The position numbers were made by a program, and so were the translations under genes. Shown one piece after another: positions 33,701-45,918 of a DNA stretch of 64,000 nucleotides (its first letter is position 1; each line of letters opens with the position of its first letter). Origin of the DNA: Melieria omissa (taxonomy: Eukaryota; Arthropoda; Insecta; Diptera; Ulidiidae). The notes beneath the pieces are model-generated. The model did not search any database. It had not been told where the DNA came from and saw nothing but the letters and a program-made list of their open reading frames with translations. The stretch spans positions 116,732,891 to 116,796,890 of the forward strand of contig OZ020267.1 of NCBI GenBank assembly GCA_963971225.1. The letters are read 5' to 3'.

Positions 33701-36187
33701 TTACATATGTTGATTAATTGTTTTGCAAGTGGAATGGACCTTTTCCGCAGCAGCTAATAAAATTAAATTGGAAATGGTTACTGGCTGAAATTATATTATA
33801 TCGGTTGACTTTTTAAACGCACACCACCTCTTAAGTGCGCTCTGAAAATGCTCGCACTCACCATGCGAGTACGTGCCATGAAAGTGCTTCGCCTCTCACA
33901 TTACTCGTACCCATCATTGATTATGGGCATTCAAATCTCTCGACCGTTTCGTTACTGCTCTTCTTTCGCATTGGTCTTGCCTTCAACCCATCATAAGACA
34001 AGTTGCGAAGAGTCCTAATATTCGAACAAGGTATTAAAGTCGCATAAAGCGTACGCAGCTGAGCCGATTTATGAACCCCCAAAAAGGCGTTTATCAATTT
34101 TTGCCGGGTTTTCAAATTTATGGCAGCTTGCTCGCAAGCAATAAAATCTGCTCTGTATTCGCCAACCCATGTTCGGCCCACATTAAACAAGTGCCGTAGA
34201 TTTGACTGCACTGGAGGTCATTTGGACACATGTTGACGGAAGAAAAGTTGGTGATTTCCTGCTCCGCTGCGCGCCTCTTTAGCATTCCAGCCTAACTTCG
34301 AAAACACACAACTCGACAGCAGAAAAAGTACGACAGAGAAGAATTTGTAGCAAATATGGAAAAAGTTCAAACTTATTGGGACTGCGGAAGTGTTACCAAA
34401 TATGCTGAACAATAGTGGGTAGATGAGTAAGTGTTTAAAGCTTTAATAAATGCGTTCACCAGTTCGTACAACAATACAGTGGCAGCATTCAAATTTGTTG
34501 ACACAAAATTCATACAAAAGGCATCCAAACCCACCCAATTCTACTCCGAGGAATGAACATTTAATAAGCTTCATTGTTATTGCAATACACAATGAATAAA
34601 TAAGTGAAAGCCGCGCAAATGCCGCAGGGTCTTTTAATTAGAAAATCAGCCGTGGCCTGGGCCTAACGATTTGAGTGGGCGCGCTCGTATGTGCGAGCCT
34701 CCACTGTTTGCGTAGCAACGCTGCGTGCTCGTTTCCTTGTCACCCAGCTCTCTCGTGGCTTAGTTGAGACCGGCCTTGATAAATATTGTGTTTTGTTTGT
34801 ATACATACATGTACATAGGCAGCCATATTGACGGATTGAAATTTTTTTTCGGCCAGGTTTTGATAAAAATACTTAAATTTTAAATGTCAAAAACAGAACT
34901 CATACGGTTGTTTCTACAAATGTTTAAAACCCCAAACCATGATACAAAAATATATCTTTCACAAAATTAGATTACTTAGCCGAACAAATTACTTTGATGA
35001 ATATTAAAATTACCGATTTTTTAAATTGACCACATACCACTGAAGAGCCAAACTCAAAATCTGAACAACTATTGAATATATAAGTCTTAGACAAATTGTT
35101 GAATTAGATCGTGCAGCATCTCTCAAGTTTCCGCACGTCTTGCAAAATATACGTAATTCGGAGCAGTGCGGTTGTCAATATCATCGCCTTGTTGCCAAAA
35201 TCAAACTTACGTGAATGGAAAGCCGAAATCTAATCAGCCTCTTAAATGCATATTTTTGCACTCTTTATACGTTGCTGAAAGTGCCTAACACAGCGAGTGA
35301 CGCAACACGCAACAATGGTGCGGAGCAATTTGCACCGTTTCACAATTGTGCACGTAGCGAGCACACGCAAAGACCAGCGCTAAGGCACGTCAATTCGTTA
35401 GCCACAGGACATGGCATTGACGAGAAATCCGTATGTGCACTATCGCTGAGGGTCGAATTTGAGGAAGAAATAAAGAAAACGAAAAGCAGTAAAGCATCGT
35501 TAGGAAAAACTGCTAGCAAAATATACGCCAGCGGTTTGAGACAACGCGCAATTGTGGTGAACGTGAGCAATTTTGGCAATGAATTTTTAGTTCGGTTGGC
35601 AGTGTGACCAGTGAAACGCTCTGTCCTTACCTCCTGCACATTCTAAAATGTGAAAATCGCTGCGCCATGCATCATGACAGCGCGTAAAACTCGACCCACC
35701 ACCGAGACGAATACCCAATTGCTGCATCACATTACTAAAGACTCGCTTAGCTGAAGGCTGCTATCAACCAACACTGAATATCTATACTCAACATCATCGT
35801 GCAACTGCACTGATTAGTTTCTCCACCTGAGCCGATTGCATTACTTTTTGCACCTCGTACCACAAATTACTTTCATCAGCTACCAACCCGCATCCTTCAT
35901 TGTTGGGCTAGTTGAAATCAGTAATTTTTGCTTTGCTGCTAATTCCGATTTTTCGCTCCTTTCCCATTTCTATTTCGTCTTTAATTAACGACGAGCTTTC
36001 ACTCGTAACCTGCAACTGCGTATTTCATTCGGATATAATTAGCCAGTGGTAATTGTGGGTAATTAGAGAGATTGCAATGTAATGCCACAGAGAGCACAAT
36101 TGGCCATAAATAGCCACGCGAATAAATAAAACAATCCATGATTTCATAGGTATCTGTGTTTCGCACAAACGTATGTAGCTATATATA
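30701..36187. other. Repeat-poor non-coding stretch
   Basis: No recognised gene. Two abutting minus-strand frames (34412 to 34218, then 34211 to 33921) are separated by a stop. A plus-strand frame with a real ATG at 35215 runs 130 codons to 35607. None shows a known domain, and the plus and minus frames at 35215-35639 overlap. I treat them as unproven. Confidence 0.3.
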
Positions 36188-36788
36188 GGGTGGGCGAAAA
36201 GTTTCTGCATAAAAAAAAACACCCTTAAGGATCATTTGTATTGCTTTTCAAAATTGTTTTTATTTGATTGATGAATTGATCATTCATATTGTGTATGTGT
36301 GCCATTTTTTTCGTAGCACTCTAGGACGCGCTTTCGAAAACTTTCGCACAAGACCGACGCTTCGGCCAATGATATGGCATCCCACTCTTGTTTTACTCTC
36401 TCAATAAGTTGAAGTCTATTGGCAGGTTTTGGACTCCGAAATACTGAATCTTGAATCCTGGACCAGATATGTTCAAAAGGATTAAGATCTGGCGAATCGC
36501 GGCCAGTCTTCCCATACTAGTTAAAATAGACATTTAGCAGCACTTATTGACTGTTTCGCCGTATGACATCGCGCACCATCCTGCATAAAAATCGCTGTAG
36601 ATGTACGCGGGAATTGCTTAGGATTTTCAAACCATCACATTATTGGGGATTTCCCCATTTCCCCATTGTGCATAAGAATGCACTGATATGTAATTTTTAT
36701 ATTTATAAGAGCTTCACAGTCTCATTTCAACACGGTTTTGCATGGCACAATTGAGGTTCTGCCGACGAAATGTTCCCACTTTATGAAC
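36188..36788 (-). mobile_element. Tc1-like transposon remnant
   Basis: The outer end, GGGTGGGCGAAAAGTTTCTG at 36188, follows TATA. The minus strand carries the catalytic core of a Tc1-like transposase (described separately). The 4-bp-TSD MITE at 36793-37424 appears to have inserted into the coding region. Its ATAT duplication splits a sequence that reads on as DGKFKVNYKWLTY then VHK when the MITE is removed, so the Tc1 relic probably continues to about 37500. Confidence 0.7.
36280..36634 (-). pseudogene. Tc1-like transposase, catalytic C-terminal half
   Basis: On the minus strand, a WFENPKQFPRTSTAIF stretch leads into MQDGARCHTA, which contains the second catalytic Asp. After a stop and a one-base shift comes DSPDLNPFEHIWSRIQDSV with the catalytic Glu. 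A typical Tc1 tail follows (QLIERVKQEWDAI, then LCESFRKRVLECYEKNG), with a stop at 36280-36282. The acidic spacing is about 35 residues, close to the D34E of Tc1. The stop, the shift and the missing N-terminal half make it inactive. Confidence 0.85.
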
Positions 36789-36792
36789 ATAT

Positions 36793-37424
36793 CGCACACG
36801 CACTACAAAAGTGACACAACTCAAAATTTTTAATTTTCGGTTTTATGTGTTAATATTGTGCACAATGCATCAATCTACCAATAAGCAAAAGCTCAGTATA
36901 TTTTGTTGTTGTTAACTGTTGCAAAAATACAGTTAAGTCTCTCTTCATGTCAGAAGTTTGATGCTATTTGATCGCTGTAGCTCAATGCAAAAGAGTCCTA
37001 ACTCAAACTGTGACACTTTTGACGAAATAAATTTTTGTTGAAGCTAATTTTAAGCAAAGCTCTGACAATTTTAGTAAGTATATATTTTCAAATAAAAAAT
37101 TAATTCCGAATTTTTTAAATTTTTCTTTCGACTTTTTAACTGTCATTTATAATTATAAAACTCAGCAAAAGTGACATAAAATAATTCCGTAATTATTGAA
37201 TTAAAATATCATCAAAACAGTCACAACTCAAAATTTTGGATTTTCTAGTGTAAAATAAAAAAAAAAAATCTTGCAACCTATCCTAAAGCATAATCTGTAA
37301 GGATTTTGTACTGAATGGTCTATACGTTATTTTAAAAAAAATTTTATTTTGCCCAAAAACAGTTTTTTGCGTTTCCTAAAAAATCAAAAATTTTGAGTTG
37401 TGTCACTTTTGTAGTGCGTGTGCG
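36793..37424. mobile_element. Unassigned 4-bp-TSD MITE, copy B (uninterrupted)
   Basis: 632 bp with termini CGCACACGCACTACAAAAGT and inverse, flanked by ATAT (36789-36792 and 37425-37428). It is the empty-site reference for copy A. It has the intact TTAA at 36850-36853 where copy A carries the piggyBac-like element, the intact TTA near 37071 where copy A carries Harbinger, and a single copy of the 110-bp unit. No coding sequence. Confidence 0.9.
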
Positions 37425-37428
37425 ATAT

Positions 37429-37979
37429 GTTAACCATTTATAATTTACCTTGAATTTACCGTCCATTAGAACGTTCTGTCTTCGCCAACTAACCGTTTCA
37501 GCTAAACGACCACTTTAGCTGTCAATTAATCCCCATCCAACTCTTGCAAACATAAAACTTTATCCATACCCTTTCGTGAGCATACATATGATTGGCGTGT
37601 ATGTATCTTAATACATTCTCTTCTCTCGTCTATATTCTGCGCTGCATTGTTTGTAATTGCAAGTCGATCAATCAAATGTATTTAAATATTAATTAACACA
37701 CACGTTTGCGGTACGTGAAATCCTTAATCTAAATAGTTGTAGGCAAGCCACCATTCAACAAGCATTGATATGCAGATTTAGATGTGTTGCGTACACTGTA
37801 TAGAAGAATGCACCTGCCAAGGGCTCAACCTTGGCTGCGTGTATTTTGGTGTGAAGTAGATGAATCGGTTCTCTCTTTAAACCACATCCTTAACAATTAA
37901 CAATTCTCGTATGTAAAAACAGTATTCCCGGGATGCATATACAATCAAAAATGAATTGTAAAAAAATCATAAGAAATTC
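37429..37979. other. Short stretch, mostly unexplained
   Basis: The first 70 bases may be the continuation of the Tc1-like relic. I see nothing recognisable in the rest. Confidence 0.35.
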
Positions 37980-38154
37980 GATGTCCTCCTCACTTTTGGG
38001 AGAATGTGGAGATGAGTCGGCTAGGTGGGAAAGTAGGTACGTGTGACTGCCCCATGAGGAGCACACTTAGGCCAAGACGGTCCATTGTGGTACCACATGT
38101 GATCAAACGTATAACCGCTAACTAGTTGAACCAGTTGGAGCTATTAACAAAGCT
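37980..38154 (-). repeat. 3'-UTR of a LINE fragment
   Basis: The minus strand downstream of the LINE C-terminus contains GTACCACAATGGACCGTCTT and CTAAGTGTGCTCC. This wording resembles the 3' tail of LOA/R1-type dipteran LINEs as I recall them. The outer limit near 37980 is approximate, and no poly(A) tail is obvious. Confidence 0.5.
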
Positions 38155-38388
38155 TTATAGACTGCAAATGGACTTATCAGCTAGATCATCTAGACTATCG
38201 AAGAAGAAGTTACGCAAATAGGTCATCATTCTTCTGGAAAGAGTAGGACAGTTGCACAATAGGTGCGGTATATTTTCTTTCTCCTCTTCGCAACTGCGAC
38301 AGAAGTCATTTGAAAATAGCCCATCCTTTTTGCGTGGGCAAGAGTCAAGCAATGGCCTGTTAGAAATGAGTCGGCTAAGTAGAATCAA
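38155..38388 (-). pseudogene. LINE ORF2 C-terminus with zinc-binding motif
   Basis: The minus-strand frame reads LLSRLISNRPLLDSC and then CRSCEEEKENIPHLLCNCPT, followed by RRMMTYLRNFFF. The C-x2-C-x8-H-x4-C pattern in an EEE-E-x2-HLLC-CP context is the conserved zinc-binding motif at the end of non-LTR retrotransposon ORF2. Everything upstream (endonuclease, RT, RNase H) is missing, so this is a 5'-truncated copy. Confidence 0.82.
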
Positions 38389-38433
38389 AACTTATGGAAC
38401 AGATATCCGGACATTATACAAAATTGCAATGCC

Positions 38434-38600
38434 GCCTCGGTAGCACAGCGTAAGCGCACTGAGCCACCGTCCAAGAGATCATAGGCCTGATTCCCACTTA
38501 AGGTTTCACCCCCGCATTTTTCCAAATTTCTTCTCATCAACATTTCTAGTCCAATCCATTACCTTGTGACAACTTTCTATCCTTCACACTCTAATCAATC
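38434..38600 (+). repeat. Possible tRNA-derived SINE
   Basis: GCCTCGGTAGCACAGCGTAA followed by AAGCGCACTGAGCCACCG resembles a tRNA 5' half with an A box (TAGCACAGCG). About 35 bases on, GGCCTGATTCCC is a B-box-like sequence. A tRNA cloverleaf does not close, so this is not a tRNA gene. The outer end of the SINE is not defined. Only one copy is seen in the window. Confidence 0.45.
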
Positions 38601-40003
38601 GTGATGAGCAGCACGCAGCAGATCTTCATATCTATTGACCGTGCATGCCCAAAAACAACACGTGCCAGTAAGGACTATCAGTAACAGCGCACTTACATAA
38701 CTTAGTCTAAAAACATACGAAGGTGCCTTTCCCAGAAGACGATAGATGGCAATTCCATTATACCTAGGACTACCAGCAATAGGCTAACCACCCACCCACC
38801 CTAGCAAAACTTTAATTGATTAACATTAGCAACACAAGGCATTTGCCTTGCTTGTGGCCCAATACTCCCAAACGAAGTGAATCAGGAGAAAAAATACAAA
38901 ATCGCATATAGAAACGCAGAATGTTAATTAGTTACTTCTTAAGAAAGAAACTTCGTAGTCGTTGTCGTTTAAATTCGATCCACATTATTAATGTAACTTG
39001 CTATCAACAGGGCTATGCTTGATAGAAGCTGTTTTCAACCGCTGGTACGCTACCATCAGTGGTACGTGAGATTTAAAAAAAAAGTACAACAACCTTCCAC
39101 ATGAATACAACGCGAAAACAAAATTTCATAAAAAAATCAACATTTTTACTTGCGAACTAGGACAGTACTTGATAACATTTATCTTTATGTCTGCTAAGAC
39201 TACAAACAGATATTATTTTTAATATACGAAAATTCAAATCAATCGTGGGAAAACGTATTTCTACTCCTAGTACAGCAGCAGTGGAAATCCACACTCCGCA
39301 ATGGACGAATTACAAATGACGTGCTATTGGCAAGTGCAGCGTCTTTTATATAAATTTTCATCAGCCAATAGGCAAAAGTTTACTCGACCAATTACAGCTG
39401 CTGCAGCTGTGGAGCATCCAAGTAAATAACTGTAGCTTTGACTTATCTCTCTGAACTACAAGAAGAGAAAATGAGAGAAATTGTTTTTTGAAAGGGAGTG
39501 CAAAAAGCTGTTTTAAGGGGAAACACTAATGGGGTGTGCTTTTGTGCAAAAGGCGATAGCAAAAATCCTGTTATTTTCTGTTACAACAGAAGTTTGAATA
39601 TCTGTTGAAGCTTGAAGTTTCTCTGAAAAGCTCTTGAAAAACGAACAGAAATCATACAGTTTAAATTTTCATAACTCAATTTTTCGGATTTTCTTTTGAA
39701 ATTACTAAAATATTAATCTAGGTGTATTATATACAGATATACATATGTATATGTTTATAAACATAAATGAAAATTTCCGTCCCAAAACCTTATCGTTGAA
39801 AATGCACGGAAACATATATAAAATACATATAAACATATGTTGTTTATTTATAGAGTGGTTTTGCGTATTGTTTTGCTGGAGTTCATAGATCGGGTGCCCA
39901 CCGGTCACGCAAGCCCCATTAGGGATGGCTAAGGTTGCTTCTCCGATATTTCATTTAATCAGAGGTTCAACACTCCGCAAAAGTTCAAATCGATTGAACA
40001 CGT
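38601..40003. other. Non-coding stretch, no feature recognised
   Basis: AT-rich sequence between the SINE-like repeat and the hAT element. No domain, inverted termini or tandem repeat was found. Confidence 0.4.
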
Positions 40004-40011
40004 ATTTTAAT

Positions 40012-40492
40012 TAGTGCCCGACCGAATGTTCGGTTTCGGCCCAAATAAGTGTTTCGGTATCTGTTTCGGCCAAAAAATGCCCGAACGGCCGAAGCCGAAA
40101 CTTGCTAGAATATGTTTTACATTTTATTGTGAGCCGAGTGAACAGCTTGTTAGTGCAGCCGAGCACATCTATATTGAAAGAAGGAGTAATTTAGATGCTT
40201 TTTTCTAAACATATATTATTAAATTATTTAATTTGGAATATTAGCGAGTAAGATACGAAAGCGTAATTTTATATTTGTGTTTTTAAAAAATGAATAAATT
40301 GTTTTTATTAATAAATATGTATTTATTTATGTTAGGGTTGTTTGTTTATTCTTTATTTACTTAAAGTAAAATTCGTTTGTTGAAACAAATTTCTTTTTAT
40401 TTCAACTATAAAGGTTCGGTTTCGGCCGAATATAAAAAAACCGAAATTCGGTTTCGGTTTCGGCCTAAAAAAGTTGTTTCGATCGGACACTG
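40012..40492 (+). mobile_element. hAT MITE with GGCCGAAACCGAA arrays, copy 1
   Basis: A 481-bp element flanked by a perfect 8-bp duplication ATTTTAAT (40004-40011 and 40493-40500). The ends are TAGTGCCCGACC and, inverted, CAGTGTCCGATC. Both subterminal regions are arrays of GGTTTCGG/CCGAAACC. Inside, a plus-strand stretch reads SEQLVSAAEHIYIERRSNLD, a relic of the hAT C-terminal dimerisation domain (ASE-LFS-AG-IY-ERRS-L). A related inverted copy is at 52737-53214. Confidence 0.9.
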
Positions 40493-40500
40493 ATTTTAAT

Positions 40501-42179
40501 AGAGAATGGTTTTACAGTTAGTCAAAAAGAAATTTCTTTATTTGCCAATGACTAAATATGTGTTCGAGCCCTTATCACACACTTAAAATCAATGTGAGCT
40601 CCAATGTCCTTCAGCTCCTTTTTAAAATTTTGTTTCCAAAGCTATCTATTAATTTATTCTAAGACATCATTTTTTAATCTGGCACAGTTAGCCGAAGTTA
40701 TCTATTTCGCCACAGGTTATCAGTTAACGTTCGTTTTTCTGAGTGCTTCCTTCGCTCCCGCTGCTTATTACAAATCCGCCTTTGAAGGTATGCATTTGAC
40801 TTTCGGGCTTATCTTCTTAACAAATTCAATGGTAAGCGGAAAATTTTGCGAATGCATCTAATGCTCCTCTGCTTGTTGTTGTACACCGTGTTTGACTCCA
40901 TATCTTTGTTGTAGATGCTTGTTGTATTTAGTTGTTATTGTCGTTGGTACTTTTGTTTACGACTTTCTTAGTGCTTATTACAGTTTAGTACCAGCAAGTT
41001 CTTCTTCTCACTGTTAGTCAGTCGTACTCGCAGTATAACGCGCTTGGCGAAATTATTTCCAGGCAGCTGACTATGCCCAGTCTTGGCACCTACCAACGTA
41101 TGTACAATGTACATACTCGTATGTACATTGTACATACGAGTATGTACATACATATGTATACCGACGGGCACTGCAACCATGGAACTGCCTGCCGTGCGTG
41201 TTTTTGATTTGCTGCTTGCAAATTGCTTTGAAGCTTTGTGCATTTGCATTCAAACATGTTAAATTATCGAATATTACATAGCAACTTCAAAAGCCCACTT
41301 TAAGACTACACTGTGCCGTTCTGGAAATTGCAAAAAAAAAATTACTATTCGCTTTTGCCAATTTTCATTTTGTATTGTTAGGGTATCACTTAATATTTAT
41401 CTAAACATATCTACATGTATATATCTAAGTCTTATATCCAAATTTCACGTTTAACTGTTTACTTTGTTCGTTACTGGACCGCATTTACTCTCGACGCCCT
41501 ACATGTCATTTTCGGCCCATCTGCTCTTTTGCCTCTTTGTTATGCTGCTTTTGACTTTAGCCCTGTCGTTTGTCGTTTGGTTTTATTCTTTGCAAGTTTT
41601 GGACACAGAATAAGCAAAGTGTAAACAAAAATTGCTTTCTTTTCTGCACAACAACTCTACATTTTGTTAACTTTTTGTTGTACGAAACGTGAAGCGGGAG
41701 ATGCTACACTACGCAGAAGCTTTCGTCCGATGCTCCGGGATTATGAGCCTGTTGGGCAATTCATTGTTAGCATTTGTGCTGAATAGAGCTAACTTTCTTA
41801 TTTATCATATTTTTTCTCTAAATTGATTACGTTGCAATTGTGCTGCAATTCGCGAGATATTAAATAGTTGAATGTTTATTGCTGTTTGCTTTTCTTTTTA
41901 CGGTGTTGAAGTTAGAGTTGAGGTCACTGGCGCACCCACCTGAGCACACTTGAGTGCCCCACTTGGATCTACTTGTGGTGCTTGTTGAAGCAGTCGATAC
42001 TGGGAACAACATATATGTATATAGCAATTGCTGAAGCTTGCTCTGACTGGAAATACTTAAAAACAGTGGCAGAACGTTCAATCGTTTAAGAAGAGCAGTA
42101 GCGACAACTGAAGCTCAGTGACAACTATAACTCATGTAGTTAGTTAGTATTTGTACCATATCGAAAGGCGAAAGAAACT
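40501..42179. other. Non-coding stretch with one perfect long palindrome
   Basis: No gene is recognised. At 41108-41146, GTACATACTCGTATGTAC and its exact inverse are separated by ATT. (TACA)n-like sequence surrounds it. Confidence 0.5.
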
Positions 42180-42671
42180 AGAACAAGTATCTAAAGATTT
42201 TAAAGAGCAACATAATTTAATTTTTTATTCGAAAAATTTCGAAAAAAACCCTTTTTTCATACGGAAACGATAATGCAAAAAAAGACGATTTTTTGAGTCC
42301 CGAAAATGTATTTTAAAAAAATTATTAGTTAAGACAAATATTGCAAATGAAAAAATTATCGTTCAAGTACTCCGTATTGTAACTAAGAAAAGAATAAAAC
42401 AAATTTAGATGAATTGGTCAAGTAGTTTTTGAGATATCGTGGTCACCGCAAAGGCATTTTTCAAAAAACATCATTTGGAGAAAATCACGTTTAAAGTTTG
42501 CCTATCGCCTATCGCAAGGCAGATAGCGCGCTACAAATCGAGTTGCTACTTACGATCTACTGCTCGGATTGACTTGAAATTTTGAACATAAACTCTTGAA
42601 AGTATGTTTGTTCGAAATAAATCATAAACTTTTTTTTCGATTTTTTGACTCATGAAAACGTATATAACCCC
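42180..42671. repeat. Probable Kolobok-like fragment (TTAAGGGG end)
   Basis: The right edge, inverted, reads TTAAGGGGTTATATACGTTT. Together with homopolymer-rich internal sequence it resembles the TTAAGGGG-ended element at 57621-58206. No left terminus was found, so it is truncated or misassigned. Confidence 0.35.
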
Positions 42672-42675
42672 TTAA

Positions 42676-44363
42676 GTGCGTTTGTATGTGTTGTAAATGA
42701 GCGGCATGCATTCAACATCAATTGCGCACATTTCAAATAGCAAAAATTATAAGAAGAATCGAAAAAGAGTCAGAATTATGTGCAGAAGAGAGGAGGAGGG
42801 AGGTTGGTTTTCACAATTTTGCCTCAATAAAATGAATAAAATATTTGCATTTTATTTGGCTGAATCACTGGCTGATGATTGTGGTTGCCGCCGCTGAAAG
42901 TGTTGGTGATGAGGCAAGTGATACTGGTAGGACCGACTGAGCTATGGTTGCGGCTGCTGTTCCTGATGATGCTGCTAGAGGCCAACTAACTTGGCTCGAA
43001 ATAGGACACACAAATGTTGCAATACGAACATTTGGAATTTTTATATTGGTTCTTTATTTTGACAGTATGTACTATGCACATATCGACATCTGTGTACACT
43101 GTATGTTCACAGCGTAGAACAAAAAAACTAAATTGGTGGGAGGCAGAGCTTAAGACACTTGCGCCAGCAGTTAGTGGCATAGGCAGCTCGTACATGTGTA
43201 TTTGAACGAGTGGCATGTGTGAAGTTAGTATGACGTGAAGGGCAGAAAGGCACTGCGATTACAAGCGACGTCAGCAACAGGACGTATTTGACCAAATGGG
43301 AATGTGTTGAATTGGACGTTACGACGCGAAGAATGCGTTGCGATGGGAAGCTGAATGAAATTTGGCAGGAGTACCGAATATCGATGGTAAATAAATTTAA
43401 TTCTACTGAATAAACTAAATCAAAGCGTATATTGCTAACCTGACTACAAAATGAATTGAAATTAATTGAAATTTCATCTTGCATTTTTTCCACCACTTTA
43501 GCAACTCACATGTATTTTTTTTGGGAGAAGGGGAAAAGCATTGAAGTGTGTGAAACTTTCACCCACTAAAAACCCTCCTATCTCCTACAGTGCTAACAGG
43601 AAATGTTTGCGCATGTGTGAAAGAATGTCTAAAAGATTTGCAAGTCAAATAAAAAAATCGATAAAACTACACTGCTGCACATATCACCTTATCCACATTC
43701 TTAAAATTTTTCAATCAACATTATATACGTTCAATATTATATACGAGTCTTGAAGTTTTTCTCCATTCAAATTCTTGTGAAATATCGCATTTATTCTGTT
43801 CTGTTATTCTTATGCGAAGAACCTGCATTCTGCAGCAACTTTCGCTGCCAGTTACAGAACAGAATGAAAACGCAAGTAAATTCAAATTTTGCATCCATTG
43901 GCACTTGTCTCAATTTATGGTGTGGTCGGTCATGTGGCCAGACGTTGCTTGACTTGTGTGTGTGAGCGTAGTGTGATCATAACATTCCAGTCACATACGC
44001 AACACTTGCTAACGAACAGCAGTAACAACTCTGCATAGCCGAATCTTGGGCCACCGACTAGCAAGTTGGCAGCAATAGGAGATACTGCAAAATGCAGTGC
44101 CAACAGCAGCACTAACATCAGTCAACAATTACTGTGATGTGTTGTCACTGACCACACGTTAGCAAACCAAAAAAATTAGAAATCATAACATGTCCCACAG
44201 TGCAAGCAATATTAGCAATTCTCTTCGTGCACTAACCGCAATTGCCACCCCGTGGGTCATATCATTAAACTAAAAATAGTAGACAGTGAAGAGTGGATGA
44301 AGAAGAGTTATGAAGGTAAAATAAAGTATTTTAATTTTTTTTTAAGTTTGAATTTATTTTTAT
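42676..44363. other. Non-coding stretch, no feature recognised
   Basis: A 122-codon minus-strand frame at 43128-43496 has no recognisable domain and overlaps frames on the other strand. Nothing else is evident. Confidence 0.35.
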
Positions 44364-44371
44364 TGATTACA

Positions 44372-44902
44372 CAGTGCAACAAATTCAAAAAAAATTTCGA
44401 GGGACAAGGTCAAACCCATCTCATTCGATATAGGATCTCAGTAGATGAAAAAGTGTCAAGGGATTTTTTTCGAGATGTTCGAGTTTTTTTTAAATGCAGT
44501 TTAAAGATGATGGCTTAATGCCCCTTCCCGAAACTTTTAAAACATCATATCTCTTGACTCAAATGTCAGAAAGGAAAAATGTTTACGTCAAATGAAAACT
44601 AATGATATAAAGTCAAAGAAACAATATTTTTTTTGAAAAATTGTATGAAGATGAAGTCAAAGAAACAATATTTTTTTTTTAATTTTATGAAGAAGGACAT
44701 CAAGGACTTCAACTAAATTTGTATCCTTGAATATCCTGGAACCCGTGAGAAATTTAAATTTATATAAGTGACTTCTGGTAAAAAAGCATTCAAAGATCTA
44801 GATAGGCATTTTAGGTAGGTCAGATTTTTGCGCATTCTAATGCTAAAAAGGTTGAAAAAGGACCCCATGCAAATTTTGCTTTGTAGGTCACTGCACTAAT
44901 GT
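44372..44902 (+). repeat. Dispersed repeat, copy 2 (CAGTGCAACAAATTC family)
   Basis: The left end is CAGTGCAACAAATTC plus an A run. The right end contains GGTCACTGCACTA, whose inverse also has CAGTG. It matches 12625-13020 in inverted orientation over several blocks. A local duplication of GAAGTCAAAGAAACAATATT occurs at about 44610-44680. No clean target duplication was found, so the class is open (hAT-like ends). Confidence 0.7.
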
Positions 44903-45298
44903 TAGCTGTGCGCTGTTTTGTTTGAGAGAAAGCTCGTTTTCTCTTATAGTGAAGAGAATATACTGTTATTGTCGCATGTTAAATCCAAATATTTTACTGT
45001 TATGCTAAGGCAAACAACAGTTGTGTTAAACTATTTTCCTTAACCTCTTTTATACTCTTAAACTGCAGTCAGTTAGGTGGGATGAGTTGCAATACTCTTA
45101 GTTAATAGTTATTTGTTAAAAAAAACTTTATGTGAAAATTCGTAAAGATTTTAAGAGCACTTACTGCGAAAAGAGCATTTTTCACTTTGTGTACAATGCA
45201 TTGGAAAATAAACGTGTTGTTAAAAATATTTATTTTGAAACCGTGTGAGTTAGGTAAGGTTATGGTGGCTACATGCCCTGCACAGGGGGCATGTGAAC

Positions 45299-45400
45299 AA
45301 GTGGCAATTGCAACTTGCTGGAATATTCCGTGCACGCATGTCTGCTGGTATGTGATGAAGTTCTTAGCACTTGTCAGCGCAACATTTGTTTATACTAAAT
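45299..45400 (+). repeat. Direct repeat, unit 1
   Basis: Matches 45919-46015 at roughly 80-85 per cent by eye, sharing ATATTCCGTGCAC, CATGTCTGCTG and CACTTGTCAGCGCAACATTTG. The units are about 620 bases apart with unrelated sequence between. Function unknown. Confidence 0.8.
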
Positions 45401-45918
45401 AAGGGCGGCAGCAATAGATAACAAATCTAATCTTATGTCGAATGCTCATATTAAACAACTGATTTGTATTGCAAATGCCAATTATTCCAGAGAAATTTTT
45501 CCTATTGACAAAATATAAAATAGCCAATGTATTGAATATGAGCAAATCGGATTTTTAGTAATATTTTTAGTGGTGTTGGCTGTTTTGCATGAAATGCTCG
45601 CAGATTTAATTACATTTGTGTTTATTTTTTCAACATTATCACCCTGTATCTATGCAGGGCGTTAAATTCTTCCGCACTGCTCTATCATCGACGGCATGTC
45701 AAGCCACAGTTGGCAATAGGTTTCAGTCCAACTTACCGAGAAATTGGATTTTCTTTAAATGGCAAACTTTAAGTTATTCTCTAACACGTATACATATGTT
45801 CGTAGATTTGTGTTTACAGGCATTTTGACAAGGTTGCTGATTTCGATTTTTGACTCACTAATTTGATTTGTTACGCCGCTCCGCTGTTGAACGCTGTGCA
45901 TGTAAATAAGTGCAACTG

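Noticed and set aside
43128..43496. 122-codon minus-strand frame
   Set aside because: No domain, and it overlaps open frames on the other strand in AT-rich DNA. No splice or start context supports it.
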